Of a DNA stretch of 64,000 bases, positions 28,857 through 38,103 are shown piece by piece. The stretch is from Psychrobacter piscatorii. GTDB taxonomy: Bacteria > Pseudomonadota > Gammaproteobacteria > Pseudomonadales > Moraxellaceae. The stretch covers positions 62,001-126,000 of the forward strand of contig NZ_LNDJ01000052.1 in the NCBI RefSeq assembly GCF_001444505.1. Direction: 5' to 3'. The notes under the pieces were generated by a model that made no database searches, was not told the DNA's origin, and saw nothing but the letters and a program-made list of their open reading frames with translations. Position 1 is the stretch's first letter; the number at the start of each line of letters is the position of its first letter. Position numbers and translations under genes: made by a program.

Positions 28857-29261
28857 TTAATCTCGCTTGCGCTTAGACAACGTACCACCTTCATTTATAT
28901 GTGTGTCTGTATTGTCTTGCATATCAATCGATCTACCATAGACAGCCTCATCTACGGTTGGCGCACTGGCCTGACGGTCAATCACCACATTGGCTTGATT
29001 CAATTGCTCTTGTAGATTTGCATTTGCCTTTTGCAAACGTGAGATTTCCCACTTATTCTGTAGTACACGGAATATAAGCAATGATAATAGAATACCAATA
29101 ATGATGCCAAGTATTAGACATAGAATGAGCAGTAGCCCCAAATTCATTGTAGGTGCTTGCGAAAACAGTAAATTGACCCCGACCTCGGTATTATTTGCTA
29201 ATACCAGACCAAGCGAGTAAGCAAAGCTCAAAAACAGCAATACGAATAATAAAAAGCGCAT
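28857..29261 (-). CDS. lapA: LapA-family membrane protein (DUF1049)
   Basis: 134 aa. Two transmembrane helices (about 1-20 and 42-66) with a short loop containing the NTEVGVNLLF pattern of LapA; a coiled coil (about 68-95) and a basic/polar tail follow. In E. coli LapA acts with LapB (YciM) to control LpxC turnover and LPS synthesis. Here the order is ihfB-lapA-pyrF and lapB is not adjacent. GAGG lies upstream of the start. Assignment by topology and context. Confidence 0.8.
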   Translation of the reverse strand: MRFLLFVLLFLSFAYSLGLVLANNTEVGVNLLFSQAPTMNLGLLLILCLILGIIIGILLSLLIFRVLQNKWEISRLQKANANLQEQLNQANVVIDRQASAPTVDEAVYGRSIDMQDNTDTHINEGGTLSKRKRD

Positions 29262-29318
29262 GAGACAGTTACCTCAGGTTGGAATGATAGTTTTTGGTCA
29301 GTCAATCATTAATGAATA

Positions 29319-29624
29319 TTAGCTGTGTGCTACTTTATCATTGACTGCTTCACGTAATGCTTTACCTGGCTTAAAGTGTGGAATCGCTTTGGCAGGAACT
29401 GGTACGCTCTCCCCCGTTTTAGGATTGCGTCCGACACGAGCGCGGCGATGATGTAGACAAAAACTGCCAAACCCACGAACCTCGACTCGGCCATCATTGG
29501 CTAAAGTATGGGTCATCAAATTTAATATTTCGCGAACGGCGTCATCAACGATGGTATCTGCCATGTTGTCACAATTCGCACTCAAATTACTGATAAATTC
29601 GGATTTGTTAATCGCTTGCTGCAT
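29319..29624 (-). CDS. ihfB: Integration host factor subunit beta
   Basis: 101 aa HU-family DNA-bending protein. It has KSEFISNLS near the start and the arm VEVRGFGSFCLHHRRARVGRNPKTG, and ends FKPGKALREAVND. The RGFGSF with basic arm separates it from HU (hupB at 9.6 kb). It follows rpsA on the same strand with a terminator in between, a common rpsA-ihfB arrangement. AAGG lies about 11 bases before ATG. Confidence 0.95.
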   Translation of the reverse strand: MQQAINKSEFISNLSANCDNMADTIVDDAVREILNLMTHTLANDGRVEVRGFGSFCLHHRRARVGRNPKTGESVPVPAKAIPHFKPGKALREAVNDKVAHS

Positions 29625-29892
29625 TATTACGCTTGCCTTGTTGATTGATGGATAAACTGATAATAAGTCAAAACAGTATTATCAATAGAAACTCTAATAG
29701 CTAAATCAATAATAGCTCATATCAGAATAGTCTATTTGCACGAGTCATATCGCAACTCTAAATACACTGTCGCTCACATCTCGTTACTCAATGTTGCAAA
29801 TGATAGCGGATATTGAGGAAAATAGGAATAAGAGTTTCTTTATTTAGCCAAAAACCTTACCTATTAATACAAATATCAAAACTTAATCATAA

Positions 29893-29919
29893 AAAAAAGC
29901 GACCGAAGTCGCTTTTTTT
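29893..29919 (-). terminator. Terminator between rpsA and ihfB
   Basis: AAAAAGCGAC/GTCGCTTTTT stem with a CGAA tetraloop and flanking A/T runs. It lies 30 bp after the rpsA stop. The rest of the 29625-29948 gap is AT-rich and probably holds the ihfB promoter; no confident pair is assigned. Confidence 0.9.
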
Positions 29920-29948
29920 ATATTACTTTTATATCAATAACTTACAAC

Positions 29949-31637
29949 TTACTGCATTTGCTCTTTGATCAAATCACCAATCGTTTTTGGCTGTGCATCA
30001 GAACCTGCAGCGGCAGTTGTGTTCGTGCTACCAAGATCTTTAATCGCTTGACGCTCTTCAGCTTCGTCTTTCGCTTTGATAGACAAGTTGATGTTGCGTG
30101 TTTTACGATCAACGCTGATGATTTTTGCTTCAACGTCATCACCAACAGACAGATGCTTAGTTGCATCTTCAACGCGGTCACGTTGAATTTCAGAAGCGCG
30201 TAGATAAGCTTCAACTTCGTCAGCAAGCTCAATAGTAGCGCCTTTAGCGTCTACTTCTTTCACTTTACCATTAACGATAGCACCGCGGTCATTAGCGACT
30301 AGGTATTCGTTGAATGGATCAGAGCTCAACTGCTTAACACCCAGGCTGATACGGTTAGCTTCTGCATCTACAGACAATACCATTGCTTCAACGGTGTCGC
30401 CTTTGTTGTAGTTACGGATAGCATCTTCGCCAGTTTCGTTCCAAGAGATATCAGATAAATGAACCAGACCATCGATACCACCGTCTAGACCGATAAAGAT
30501 ACCGAAGTCAGTGATTGATTTGATCGTACCAGTGATTTTATCACCGCGCTCATGTTTCTTATCAAACTCATCCCATGGGTTAGCTAGAGTCTGTTTGATA
30601 CCTAGGCTAATACGACGACGTTCTTCATCGATATCAAGGATCATTACTTCAACTTCATCGCCCACTTGAACTACTTTAGATGGGTGGATGTTTTTGTTAG
30701 TGTGATCCATTTCTGATACATGTACTAGACCTTCGATACCTTCAGAAATCTCCGCGAAACAACCATAATCAGTCAAGTTGGTTACGCGAGCTTTAACCAC
30801 ACTACCCACTGGGTAAGTACCGCTAACGTTGTCCCAAGGATCAGTACCAAGTTGTTTTAGACCTAGGCTTACGCGATTGCGTTCACGGTCAAACTTCAAT
30901 ACTTTAACTTTTAGGTCTTGACCAACTTCAACAACTTCAGATGGATGCTTGATACGGCGCCATGCCATGTCAGTGATGTGCAATAGACCATCGATACCAC
31001 CTAGATCAACGAACGCGCCGTAATCAGTAAGGTTCTTAACGATACCTTCGATCTCGATGCCTTCTTCAAGCTTGTTCAATAGCTCTTCGCGCTCAGCTGA
31101 GTTTTCAGCTTCCATAACTGCACGGCGGCTAACAACAACGTTATTACGCTTTTGATCAAGTTTGATGACTTTGAATTCTAGCTCTTTGCCTTCAAGATGA
31201 GTCGTATCACGGATAGGACGTACATCTACCAATGAACCTGGTAAGAACGCGCGTACTGAACCGATATCTACAGTGAAACCGCCTTTAACTTTGCTTGAGA
31301 TGATACCTTTTACGATCTCATCATTGTCAGCGATTTTTTCAAGGAAGTTCCAAGTTTCAACACGCTTAGCTTTTTCACGTGACAGCAAGGTTTGGCCCAT
31401 GCCGTTATCAACCGCTTCAACTACGACATCAACACTATCGCCAACTTCAACTTCAAGTTCGCCTTCTTCGCTTAAAAACTCTTCACGAGCGACGATACCT
31501 TCAGATTTCAGACCAGTATCTACTGTGATCCAATCGCTATCGATGGCCACAACAGTACCGTTAATCACCGAGCCACGCTCGATATCTAGGCCTGTTTCTT
31601 CGATGCTCGCTTCAAATAGTTCAGCAAATGATTCCAT
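29949..31637 (-). CDS. rpsA: 30S ribosomal protein S1
   Basis: 562 aa RNA-binding protein needed for translation initiation on structured or SD-poor mRNAs. Six S1 (OB-fold) repeats are visible, with repeated signatures such as [34 protein letters not shown] and [23 protein letters not shown] lies 9 bases before ATG. cmk precedes it as in most gammaproteobacteria. It has a structured leader (see the hairpin upstream). Confidence 0.98.
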   Translation of the reverse strand: MESFAELFEASIEETGLDIERGSVINGTVVAIDSDWITVDTGLKSEGIVAREEFLSEEGELEVEVGDSVDVVVEAVDNGMGQTLLSREKAKRVETWNFLEKIADNDEIVKGIISSKVKGGFTVDIGSVRAFLPGSLVDVRPIRDTTHLEGKELEFKVIKLDQKRNNVVVSRRAVMEAENSAEREELLNKLEEGIEIEGIVKNLTDYGAFVDLGGIDGLLHITDMAWRRIKHPSEVVEVGQDLKVKVLKFDRERNRVSLGLKQLGTDPWDNVSGTYPVGSVVKARVTNLTDYGCFAEISEGIEGLVHVSEMDHTNKNIHPSKVVQVGDEVEVMILDIDEERRRISLGIKQTLANPWDEFDKKHERGDKITGTIKSITDFGIFIGLDGGIDGLVHLSDISWNETGEDAIRNYNKGDTVEAMVLSVDAEANRISLGVKQLSSDPFNEYLVANDRGAIVNGKVKEVDAKGATIELADEVEAYLRASEIQRDRVEDATKHLSVGDDVEAKIISVDRKTRNINLSIKAKDEAEERQAIKDLGSTNTTAAAGSDAQPKTIGDLIKEQMQ

Positions 31638-31689
31638 TATGTCTACCTTTGTATAGCCGTATCCTGTCCAGCACAGTACGGATCAAATT

Positions 31690-31738
31690 TATGATTGCAT
31701 AAAACGAGAATACTGGTTTTATATCTTATGCAATCATA
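31690..31738 (-). promoter_or_regulatory. rpsA: Hairpin in the rpsA leader
   Basis: Perfect 13-base inverted repeat (31690-31702 / 31726-31738, core ATGATTGCATAA) extended by AAAAC/GTTTT inside, giving one long hairpin with a bulge. It starts about 52 bases upstream of the rpsA ATG. S1 represses its own translation in E. coli through a structured leader; the same role here is inference. The rest of the 301-bp rpsA-cmk gap is AT-rich. Confidence 0.6.
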
Positions 31739-31938
31739 TATAAAAACGTTTGTTGTTAATAAGCGCCTATTTAAACTTACTAACAACAACTGTCTTACTT
31801 TATTCTATCAAACAAAATTTTATCAACCCAGCCTAATAAATAATTAATCGTTAAAAAAACACTAACTTCCAACTGTACAATTCTACATTAAAAACAGGGA
31901 CTATAGGAAATTTTTTAGTACTTAATATGTTGTTTTTA

Positions 31939-32706
31939 TTAACTATTAAAAAACAGCCCTTGATCTTGGCAATGTCTTTTTACTTGCTCGTAAACCGCAT
32001 CAGCATCGAGCATTGAACTATCAAGTAACAAAGCATCTGCTGCAGGTTTCGATGGTGCGGTGCTACGGTTCTCATCACGATCATCACGTTCTTTAATCGT
32101 CGCCAAAATCGAGTCAAAATCTGCTGCTTGCCCAGCGTTAACTAGCTGGGTCACGCGGCGCTCAGCACGCGCTTCCGCGCTCGCCGTCAAATATACTTTC
32201 ACATCGGCATCTGGGAATACAACGGTTCCCATGTCACGACCATCAGCGACAAGCCCTGAGCGTGTCGCCATATCTTGTTGCAACGTAAGCAGCGCTTGAC
32301 GAACTGCTGGAAATACTGCGATCTGCGACGCATAGCCGCCTACGGTCTCGTTACGTACCTGATCACCTACCGCTTGTCCATTTACGATGATATCTACGCG
32401 CCCTGACTCATTATTTGGGACAAAAGCTATCTTTAAGCTCTTAGTAAGCGCTAAGACCGCCGACTCATCGATTGGTTGGCTGGCATCTGTAGTTATCAAT
32501 CCAGCTTCGAATGCTTTTAGTCCTACGATTCTATATAGCGCCCCAGAGTCTAATAGCTGATAGCCCAACACTTGAGCTAAACGCCATGTGACCGTACCTT
32601 TACCAGCGCCACTAGGCCCATCGATACAGATAACCGGATAGCGTGCTGAATGGTTTACACTATCGTTTTTATTGAGTAGATCGTTATCAGATACGGAGAC
32701 GGTCAT
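31939..32706 (-). CDS. cmk: Cytidylate kinase
   Basis: Phosphorylates CMP and dCMP with ATP. 255 aa (about 25 residues longer at the N-terminus than E. coli). The P-loop is GPSGAGKGTV near residues 29-38; LLDSGALYR, the NMP-binding VADGRDMGTVVFP and the lid region RDDRDENRSTAP are present. It is directly upstream of rpsA in the standard order. Confidence 0.96.
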   Translation of the reverse strand: MTVSVSDNDLLNKNDSVNHSARYPVICIDGPSGAGKGTVTWRLAQVLGYQLLDSGALYRIVGLKAFEAGLITTDASQPIDESAVLALTKSLKIAFVPNNESGRVDIIVNGQAVGDQVRNETVGGYASQIAVFPAVRQALLTLQQDMATRSGLVADGRDMGTVVFPDADVKVYLTASAEARAERRVTQLVNAGQAADFDSILATIKERDDRDENRSTAPSKPAADALLLDSSMLDADAVYEQVKRHCQDQGLFFNS

Positions 32707-32894
32707 AATACTTACTCAATAATAGTTGTTACCCGTATAGCTGTCATGCAATAGCAATGAAGCAATATTTACTAGTATATCAAATGCTTGATAGCAGGCT
32801 AAAAAATTCGCTACCAAATAGGGCGATATTATAGCAAAAAATCATCGCTACCACTAGCGCCCAAACTGATATCTTATTTATTAATCATTTTGGA

Positions 32895-33467
32895 TTAAAC
32901 GCTGTTTTTATTCTGTTTCGCTAATCGCCTACGCTCACGAAAAAACGTCTTTAGCAATTGACTACTATGCTCACTGCATAATCCTCTATGAACTTGGATA
33001 TTATGATTATAAAAAGGCTGCATTGATAAGTCCATCTGGCTGCCTACCATGCCAGCACGTGGCTCACTCGTCGCATATACTAGCCTATCAACACGTGCGT
33101 GAATGAGCGCGCCAATACACATCGTACAAGGCTCTAGTGTCACGTACAAAGTTGTCTGTAGTGGCAGACGATAATTTTGTAGACGCTGACAGGCCTCTCT
33201 TAACGCAACTACCTCAGCATGTGCCGTCGCATCATGGCAGCCAATCGGTTGATTGAACCCTTGACCAATAATCTGCTGATCATGCACCAATATAGCGCCT
33301 ACTGGCACTTCACCCAGTTTAGCGCCTTGGCTTGCTAGTCTAAGCGCTTCTTGCATCCATCTACCATCTTGCAGTGTCCAAAACATAAGGGATGCAAATG
33401 GTATACCCTCAAGTTCGCTCGGCGCTAAAAAATAAGATGCTAAACCTGTATTCATAGTATTTAGCAT
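32895..33467 (-). CDS. tadA: tRNA-specific adenosine deaminase
   Basis: Converts the wobble adenosine 34 of tRNA-Arg(ACG) to inosine. 190 aa. The zinc-dependent deaminase motifs are TAHAEVVAL and PCTMCIGALIHARV. The N-terminus carries about 30 extra residues before MQEALRLA; internal ATGs at 33455 and 33386 would shorten it. The ATG at 33467 directly follows the ung stop (TAAATG), so ung and tadA are probably translationally coupled. Confidence 0.95.
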   Translation of the reverse strand: MLNTMNTGLASYFLAPSELEGIPFASLMFWTLQDGRWMQEALRLASQGAKLGEVPVGAILVHDQQIIGQGFNQPIGCHDATAHAEVVALREACQRLQNYRLPLQTTLYVTLEPCTMCIGALIHARVDRLVYATSEPRAGMVGSQMDLSMQPFYNHNIQVHRGLCSEHSSQLLKTFFRERRRLAKQNKNSV

Positions 33468-34205
33468 TTATTGCGGTAGCTGCCAGTCAATGGGCGTTTG
33501 ACCATACTGCACCAAGTAGTCATTGGTTTTAGAAAATGGCTTTGTCCCAAAAAATCCACCGCGGTTCGCAGCCAACGGCGAAGGATGCACGGCGGTCAAA
33601 ATAAGATGTTTGTCGGTATCGATATACTTACCTTTCTTTTGTGCTTTACTGCCCCACAAAATAAATACGGTATGTTCTGTCTGCTCGTTGACCGCGTCAA
33701 TGACTGCATCGGTAAACTGCTCCCAACCTTTGTTTTGGTGACTGTTCGGCTCGCCTTCTTTGACCGTCAAAGAGCTATTGAGTAACAAAACACCCTGCTC
33801 TGCCCAGTAGGTCAGATCCCCATGCGCTGAAGGACGAATACCGATATCATCTGCCATCTCCTTAAGCAAATTATTGAGTGACGGTGGCTTAGGAATCGCT
33901 TTAGGAACAGAGAATGACAATCCCATGGCCTGCCCTGGCCCATGATAAGGGTCCTGACCTAAAATCACCACTTTAACTTGCGATAAAGGCGTGAGATTAA
34001 GCGCACTAAACATCAACGGCGCGGGCGGATAAATGCTATCCCCTGACTGATAAGCTTCTTTCAAAAATGCGCGTAGATTGTCCATATTTTCGGACGTTAA
34101 CTCATCTGCTAATGCCGCCTTCCAGTCCTCTGGCAGACGGACATTGTCTAAAATGGCTTGTTTTTGCTCTGGTGTTTTGGTTGTCGGCTCGTCAAACAGC
34201 TCCAT
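33468..34205 (-). CDS. ung: Uracil-DNA glycosylase
   Basis: Family 1 UDG that removes uracil from DNA. 245 aa. Active-site motif A GQDPYHGPGQAMGLSF and motif B HPSPLAANRGGFFG are both intact. AAGGA lies 6 bases before ATG. Forms a two-gene unit with tadA. Confidence 0.98.
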   Translation of the reverse strand: MELFDEPTTKTPEQKQAILDNVRLPEDWKAALADELTSENMDNLRAFLKEAYQSGDSIYPPAPLMFSALNLTPLSQVKVVILGQDPYHGPGQAMGLSFSVPKAIPKPPSLNNLLKEMADDIGIRPSAHGDLTYWAEQGVLLLNSSLTVKEGEPNSHQNKGWEQFTDAVIDAVNEQTEHTVFILWGSKAQKKGKYIDTDKHLILTAVHPSPLAANRGGFFGTKPFSKTNDYLVQYGQTPIDWQLPQ

Positions 34206-34312
34206 AGTACATCCTTTTTATATTTGTTATGACATGATGGCTCAGTGATTGGCCTATTTTAAAGGCTAATAGTAACAAAAAACCGTATGAGCTTTGTTGA
34301 TGAATTATAGCA

Positions 34313-34349
34313 ACAAAAAAACGGCTACCGTAATGTTACGATAGCCGTT
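34313..34349 (-). terminator. Terminator downstream of clpA
   Basis: AACGGCTA/TAGCCGTT outer stem with an inner CGTAA/TTACG stem, followed by seven T on the minus strand. Ends the clpA transcript before ung. Confidence 0.88.
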
Positions 34350-34373
34350 ACTCTTATATTCAAACTAAATGTT

Positions 34374-36920
34374 TTAGCTAGCCACTGACTCAGAGTCTGA
34401 ACGTGGCTCATGAGTCTCGACCACAGTCAAAACAATCCGACTATCCGGTGAACCTTTTTGCGAAGATTTATCTAACTTCACTGTATCATCGTCTTGCGTA
34501 TTGTCGGCTTTAGGGGCTAAAGTCAAATGAACAACGCCGCCATTCACCAAGTCACCAAACAAAATCATACTTGCCAATGGTTTTTTGATCTCATCTTGAA
34601 TGAGGCGCTGCATTGGACGTGCACCCATAAGGCGATCGTATCCTTTATCAGCCAGATAATCACGCACATCATCATCAATCTCTAACGTCACTTGCTTATC
34701 ATCAAGCTGTACTTGTAGCTCAACCAAGAACTTGTCGACAACTGACACAACCACTGAAGTATCTAGTGGATTGAACTGAATAATCGCGTCTAGACGATTT
34801 CGGAACTCTGGCGTAAAGACGCGCTTGAGCGCCTCAGTGTTGTCGCGGCTATGATCTTGCTGAGTAAAGCCCATAGAAGAGCGACTGATACTATCAGCAC
34901 CAACGTTGGTTGTCATAATAATGATGACTTGCTTAAAGATAGCAACACGGCCATTGTTATCCGTCAATGTACCATGATCCATCACCTGCAATAGCAAGTT
35001 GAAGACATCAGGATGCGCTTTTTCAATCTCATCAAGTAGCAGTACGCAATGCGGATGTTGATTGATCTTTTCAGTCAACAATCCGCCTTGATCGTAACCA
35101 ACGTAGCCTGGAGGCGCACCGATCAGACGTGATGCGGTATGGGCTTCCATATACTCTGACATATCAAAGCGTACTAGCTCTACGCCTAATAGATTAGCCA
35201 GCTGACGAGAGACCTCTGTCTTACCCACACCTGTCGGCCCTGCAAACATAAACGAGCCAATCGGTTTATCTGGTGCTTTTAGTCCGGCACGAGACAGCTT
35301 AATTGCATCAGCAAGCGTGGCAATCGCTTCATCTTGACCAAACACTAAGTGCTTAAGATCGCGATCCAAGTGCTCAAGAATGCTCTTGTCATCACTCGAT
35401 ACAGACTTGGGTGGAATACGCGCCAATTTAGCAATAATAGCTTCGATATCAGCGACATCGATTTTCATCGGTGGCTTTTGCGTTTTAGCAGATTTTAGGC
35501 CATCGGCAGACTGAGCACGGTCGTTTGCCTTTGCCGTCTCTGCTTCGTCTTGCATCTCATTATCGCTGTCTGCATCGCTATCGATACCTTCGACATCGGC
35601 ATCAATCTGTACATCAAAGTCTTGCTCTAAATCTGCAATAAAGCTCTCTTCAGCTTCGATATCGTCGACATCAGGTACCACACCCAGACGTTTGTACGCA
35701 CCTGCCTCATCGATCACATCAATGGCTTTATCGGGTAAAAAACGCTCGTGTATGTGCTTGGCTGATAACTGTACAGCGGTCACTAATGCCTCATCCGTGT
35801 ATTCCACATTATGAAACTCTTCGTAGCGAGGCTTGAGGCCACGCAAGATATCGACGGTATCATCCACACTTGGTTCTTTCACATCGATTTTTTGGAAACG
35901 ACGCGATAGTGCATGGTCTTTTTCAAACACTTGACGATATTCAGTAAAGGTCGTTGAACCAATGCAGCGCAGCTCACCATTAGCCAAGGCAGGTTTGATA
36001 AGGTTAGATACGTCCATATTGCTGCTCATTGACGAGCCTGCACCAATGATCATATGAATCTCATCGATAAAAAGAATAGCATTTGGCTTTTTCTTCAGCG
36101 CATCAAGAAGCGACTTCATACGCTTTTCAAAATCACCACGATATTTCGTTCCAGCAATCAATGAGCCAATATCAAGGCTATAAATCACGCAACCATTAAG
36201 AGGTTTTGGTGCTTTGTCGTTGATAATCAACCACGCCAAACCTTCGGCGATAGAGGTTTTACCAACGCCAGGCTCACCGACCAATAACGGATTGTTTTTG
36301 CGGCGGCGGCATAAAACTTGAGCGGCACGTTCAATTTCAGAAGCGCGTCCAATCAATGGGTCTGTTTCGCCTTCAGCAGCACGTTGATTTAGATTGGTTG
36401 CAAACTCAACCAGTGGATCTTTGCTGGTTTTTTCAGACGCACTGCGGCGCTCACCAGTCATAGAAGCACGTTGCTCAGATGGCTCTTCTTTGTCTTGACC
36501 ATGTGATAAATATTGGGTCAGCTCAAGACGGCTAATACCTTGTTTTTTGAGCAGATAAACGGCATAAGTATCATGCTCTGAGAACATAGAAACCAAAATA
36601 TCAGAGCCTTCTACCAATCGACCACCACCTATAGACTGCACATGAAAAATAGCGCGTTGCAAGATGCGATCAAAACTTTGCGTTGGCTGCGGTGACTGAT
36701 CTGTATCTGCATCAACAGTTGGCGTGTGCTTATTAATATAAGCTTCAAGCTCAGTACGCAGTGCCGATATATTGGCATTACAGGCAGTCAGGGTATTGGC
36801 AGCGTGAGTATTTTCTAATAGCGCCAATAATAAATGTTCAACAGTAAGATACTCATGCGATTTTTGGCGCGCAAGCGTCATTGCTAAACGTAGAGAAACT
36901 TCAAGATGACGACTTAACAT
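34374..36920 (-). CDS. clpA: ATP-dependent Clp protease ATPase subunit ClpA
   Basis: 848-aa AAA+ unfoldase that feeds substrates to ClpP (E. coli 758 aa). The N-domain covers about 1-150. The first AAA+ domain has Walker A GEPGVGKT and Walker B LFIDEIH; the second has GPTGVGKTEVS. The ClpP-docking loop reads MGF (SSMGFTQQD), where E. coli has IGL. An acidic insertion of about 70 residues (about 413-485, Asp/Glu-rich) separates the two AAA+ domains, and a Thr/Asp-rich tail extends the C-terminus. AGGAAG lies 6 bases upstream. clpS lies upstream on the same strand. Confidence 0.96.
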   Translation of the reverse strand: MLSRHLEVSLRLAMTLARQKSHEYLTVEHLLLALLENTHAANTLTACNANISALRTELEAYINKHTPTVDADTDQSPQPTQSFDRILQRAIFHVQSIGGGRLVEGSDILVSMFSEHDTYAVYLLKKQGISRLELTQYLSHGQDKEEPSEQRASMTGERRSASEKTSKDPLVEFATNLNQRAAEGETDPLIGRASEIERAAQVLCRRRKNNPLLVGEPGVGKTSIAEGLAWLIINDKAPKPLNGCVIYSLDIGSLIAGTKYRGDFEKRMKSLLDALKKKPNAILFIDEIHMIIGAGSSMSSNMDVSNLIKPALANGELRCIGSTTFTEYRQVFEKDHALSRRFQKIDVKEPSVDDTVDILRGLKPRYEEFHNVEYTDEALVTAVQLSAKHIHERFLPDKAIDVIDEAGAYKRLGVVPDVDDIEAEESFIADLEQDFDVQIDADVEGIDSDADSDNEMQDEAETAKANDRAQSADGLKSAKTQKPPMKIDVADIEAIIAKLARIPPKSVSSDDKSILEHLDRDLKHLVFGQDEAIATLADAIKLSRAGLKAPDKPIGSFMFAGPTGVGKTEVSRQLANLLGVELVRFDMSEYMEAHTASRLIGAPPGYVGYDQGGLLTEKINQHPHCVLLLDEIEKAHPDVFNLLLQVMDHGTLTDNNGRVAIFKQVIIIMTTNVGADSISRSSMGFTQQDHSRDNTEALKRVFTPEFRNRLDAIIQFNPLDTSVVVSVVDKFLVELQVQLDDKQVTLEIDDDVRDYLADKGYDRLMGARPMQRLIQDEIKKPLASMILFGDLVNGGVVHLTLAPKADNTQDDDTVKLDKSSQKGSPDSRIVLTVVETHEPRSDSESVAS

Positions 36921-37547
36921 AACAACTTCCTACGGTTATATCTATCTTTATAATTGATAGTTTTATGAATGAGTTAGTAAGTAAATCAGGGCGATAGATC
37001 GATTGTTCAAGGGCAAGATTCGTATAATTAAAAAATCATGGATATATCATTTGGACCATAGACTGTGTGACGAATGCTGTAATCTATCTATCAGTTAGCA
37101 GTGATTGTGATAATTCATAGTCGCTTTTCTTTATATCAACACGATACTTCGACAGAGTCAATCTATTAACGCAGACTAAAGTGTATCAAAGCATACTACG
37201 AGTACATAACGAAGAATGTGAGAGCGACGAGAAGCTTAAAGAGCTAATGTGGATAAAAGGTAAGTAGATGAACGAGGATATTAATAACGAGTGATCGAAA
37301 GGTTGTAAAAATTATTGAGAAGCCTAGTTAGTATATAAGGATATATTACAATAAAATCAAGACTATAAGAGCGATATAATCACTGACATGCTTAATCAAA
37401 TATGGGTATCTAAAGCGAGGCTGTAAAAATAGATGGCTTAGCTCACTTTGAGAGCGAGCTGCTATAACGACTGGATGAGAACAAAAAACGATTAGGTATG
37501 GCAGTGAGAGCTGATGTGAGAATAAGATATAGTGTCTTGCTATCCTT
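36921..37547 (-). other. Long clpS-clpA intergenic region
   Basis: 627 bp, rich in A/T, with a sigma-32-like candidate near its clpA-proximal end and a short inverted repeat (AGCTC/GAGCT around 37440-37460). No convincing gene: a minus-strand frame at 37346-37570 overlaps clpS, lacks a ribosome-binding site and has no family look. clpS and clpA are usually much closer. Confidence 0.5.
36985..37013 (-). promoter_or_regulatory. Sigma-32-like promoter candidate for clpA
   Basis: On the minus strand CCCTTGAA (37013-37006) and CCCTGAT (36991-36985) are 14 bases apart; the E. coli heat-shock consensus is CTTGAA-N(11-16)-CCCCATNT. It lies about 65 bases before the clpA ATG. Match is partial in the -10. 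Confidence 0.4.
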
Positions 37548-37955
37548 TTACTCGCCTTGATGTGGCTCAATTTGGGTTAATAGTGGATAGCCCTCGCGAT
37601 GTGCCAGACTATTTACTTTTTTGGCCTTGGTCTCAGCGATATCCTTGGGATAAATACCAGCAATACCTTTGCTACTATTGTGAATCGTTAGCATAATTTC
37701 GACCGCAGAGTCCATACTATGGCGGAACTCTGACTGCAAAATATAGACGACAAACTCCATTGGCGTGTAATTGTCATTATACATAACCACCGCATACATA
37801 GGCGGTTTAGCAATTTCTGGCTCAGCAACCAGCACATCTGCTTGCGGTGACGTTTCACCTTCTGTGTCACCGTCCTGTGCGCGATGGGCAGGCATATTTG
37901 GAAAATGCCAATCAGCAACCGTTGGCGTAGCTTGTAATATCATTTTTTTCATCAT
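37548..37955 (-). CDS. clpS: ClpA adaptor protein ClpS
   Basis: N-end-rule adaptor that delivers substrates with N-terminal Leu, Phe, Tyr or Trp to ClpAP. About 135 aa from ATG 37955 (TTG 37961 also possible). The conserved core is YAVVMYNDNYTPMEFVVYIL, with a binding-pocket NDNYT, and HREGYPL near the end. The N-terminal 50 residues are variable and Asp/Glu-rich. Confidence 0.94.
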   Translation of the reverse strand: MMKKMILQATPTVADWHFPNMPAHRAQDGDTEGETSPQADVLVAEPEIAKPPMYAVVMYNDNYTPMEFVVYILQSEFRHSMDSAVEIMLTIHNSSKGIAGIYPKDIAETKAKKVNSLAHREGYPLLTQIEPHQGE

Positions 37956-38103
37956 AATCAAAGTATAATTATAAGGTAAGTTTGGAATAAGAGAAGTTAG
38001 CTAGGCAGGCGATGAAACATCAAGCACTATGACTATATATAGACATGGTGCTTTGTTTTCAACTATATCATCGCTGTTTGGTATTTATTAAGACTTGTAT
38101 TTA

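Noticed and set aside
29969-30232. Alternative-frame minus-strand ORF inside rpsA
   Set aside because: Lies entirely inside the rpsA C-terminal repeats, whose S1 folds are clear; shadow frame.
37000-37030. GTTCAAG motif resembling a tRNA T-loop
   Set aside because: No acceptor or anticodon stems can be built around it; instead overlaps the sigma-32-like element.
37346-37570. 74-codon minus-strand frame between clpA and clpS
   Set aside because: Overlaps the clpS 3' end in another frame, no ribosome-binding site and no recognisable family.
38022-38053. Inverted repeat AAGCACTATG/CATGGTGCTT after the coiled-coil protein gene
   Set aside because: One G·U pair and no T-tract on the minus strand, so a terminator call was not supported.
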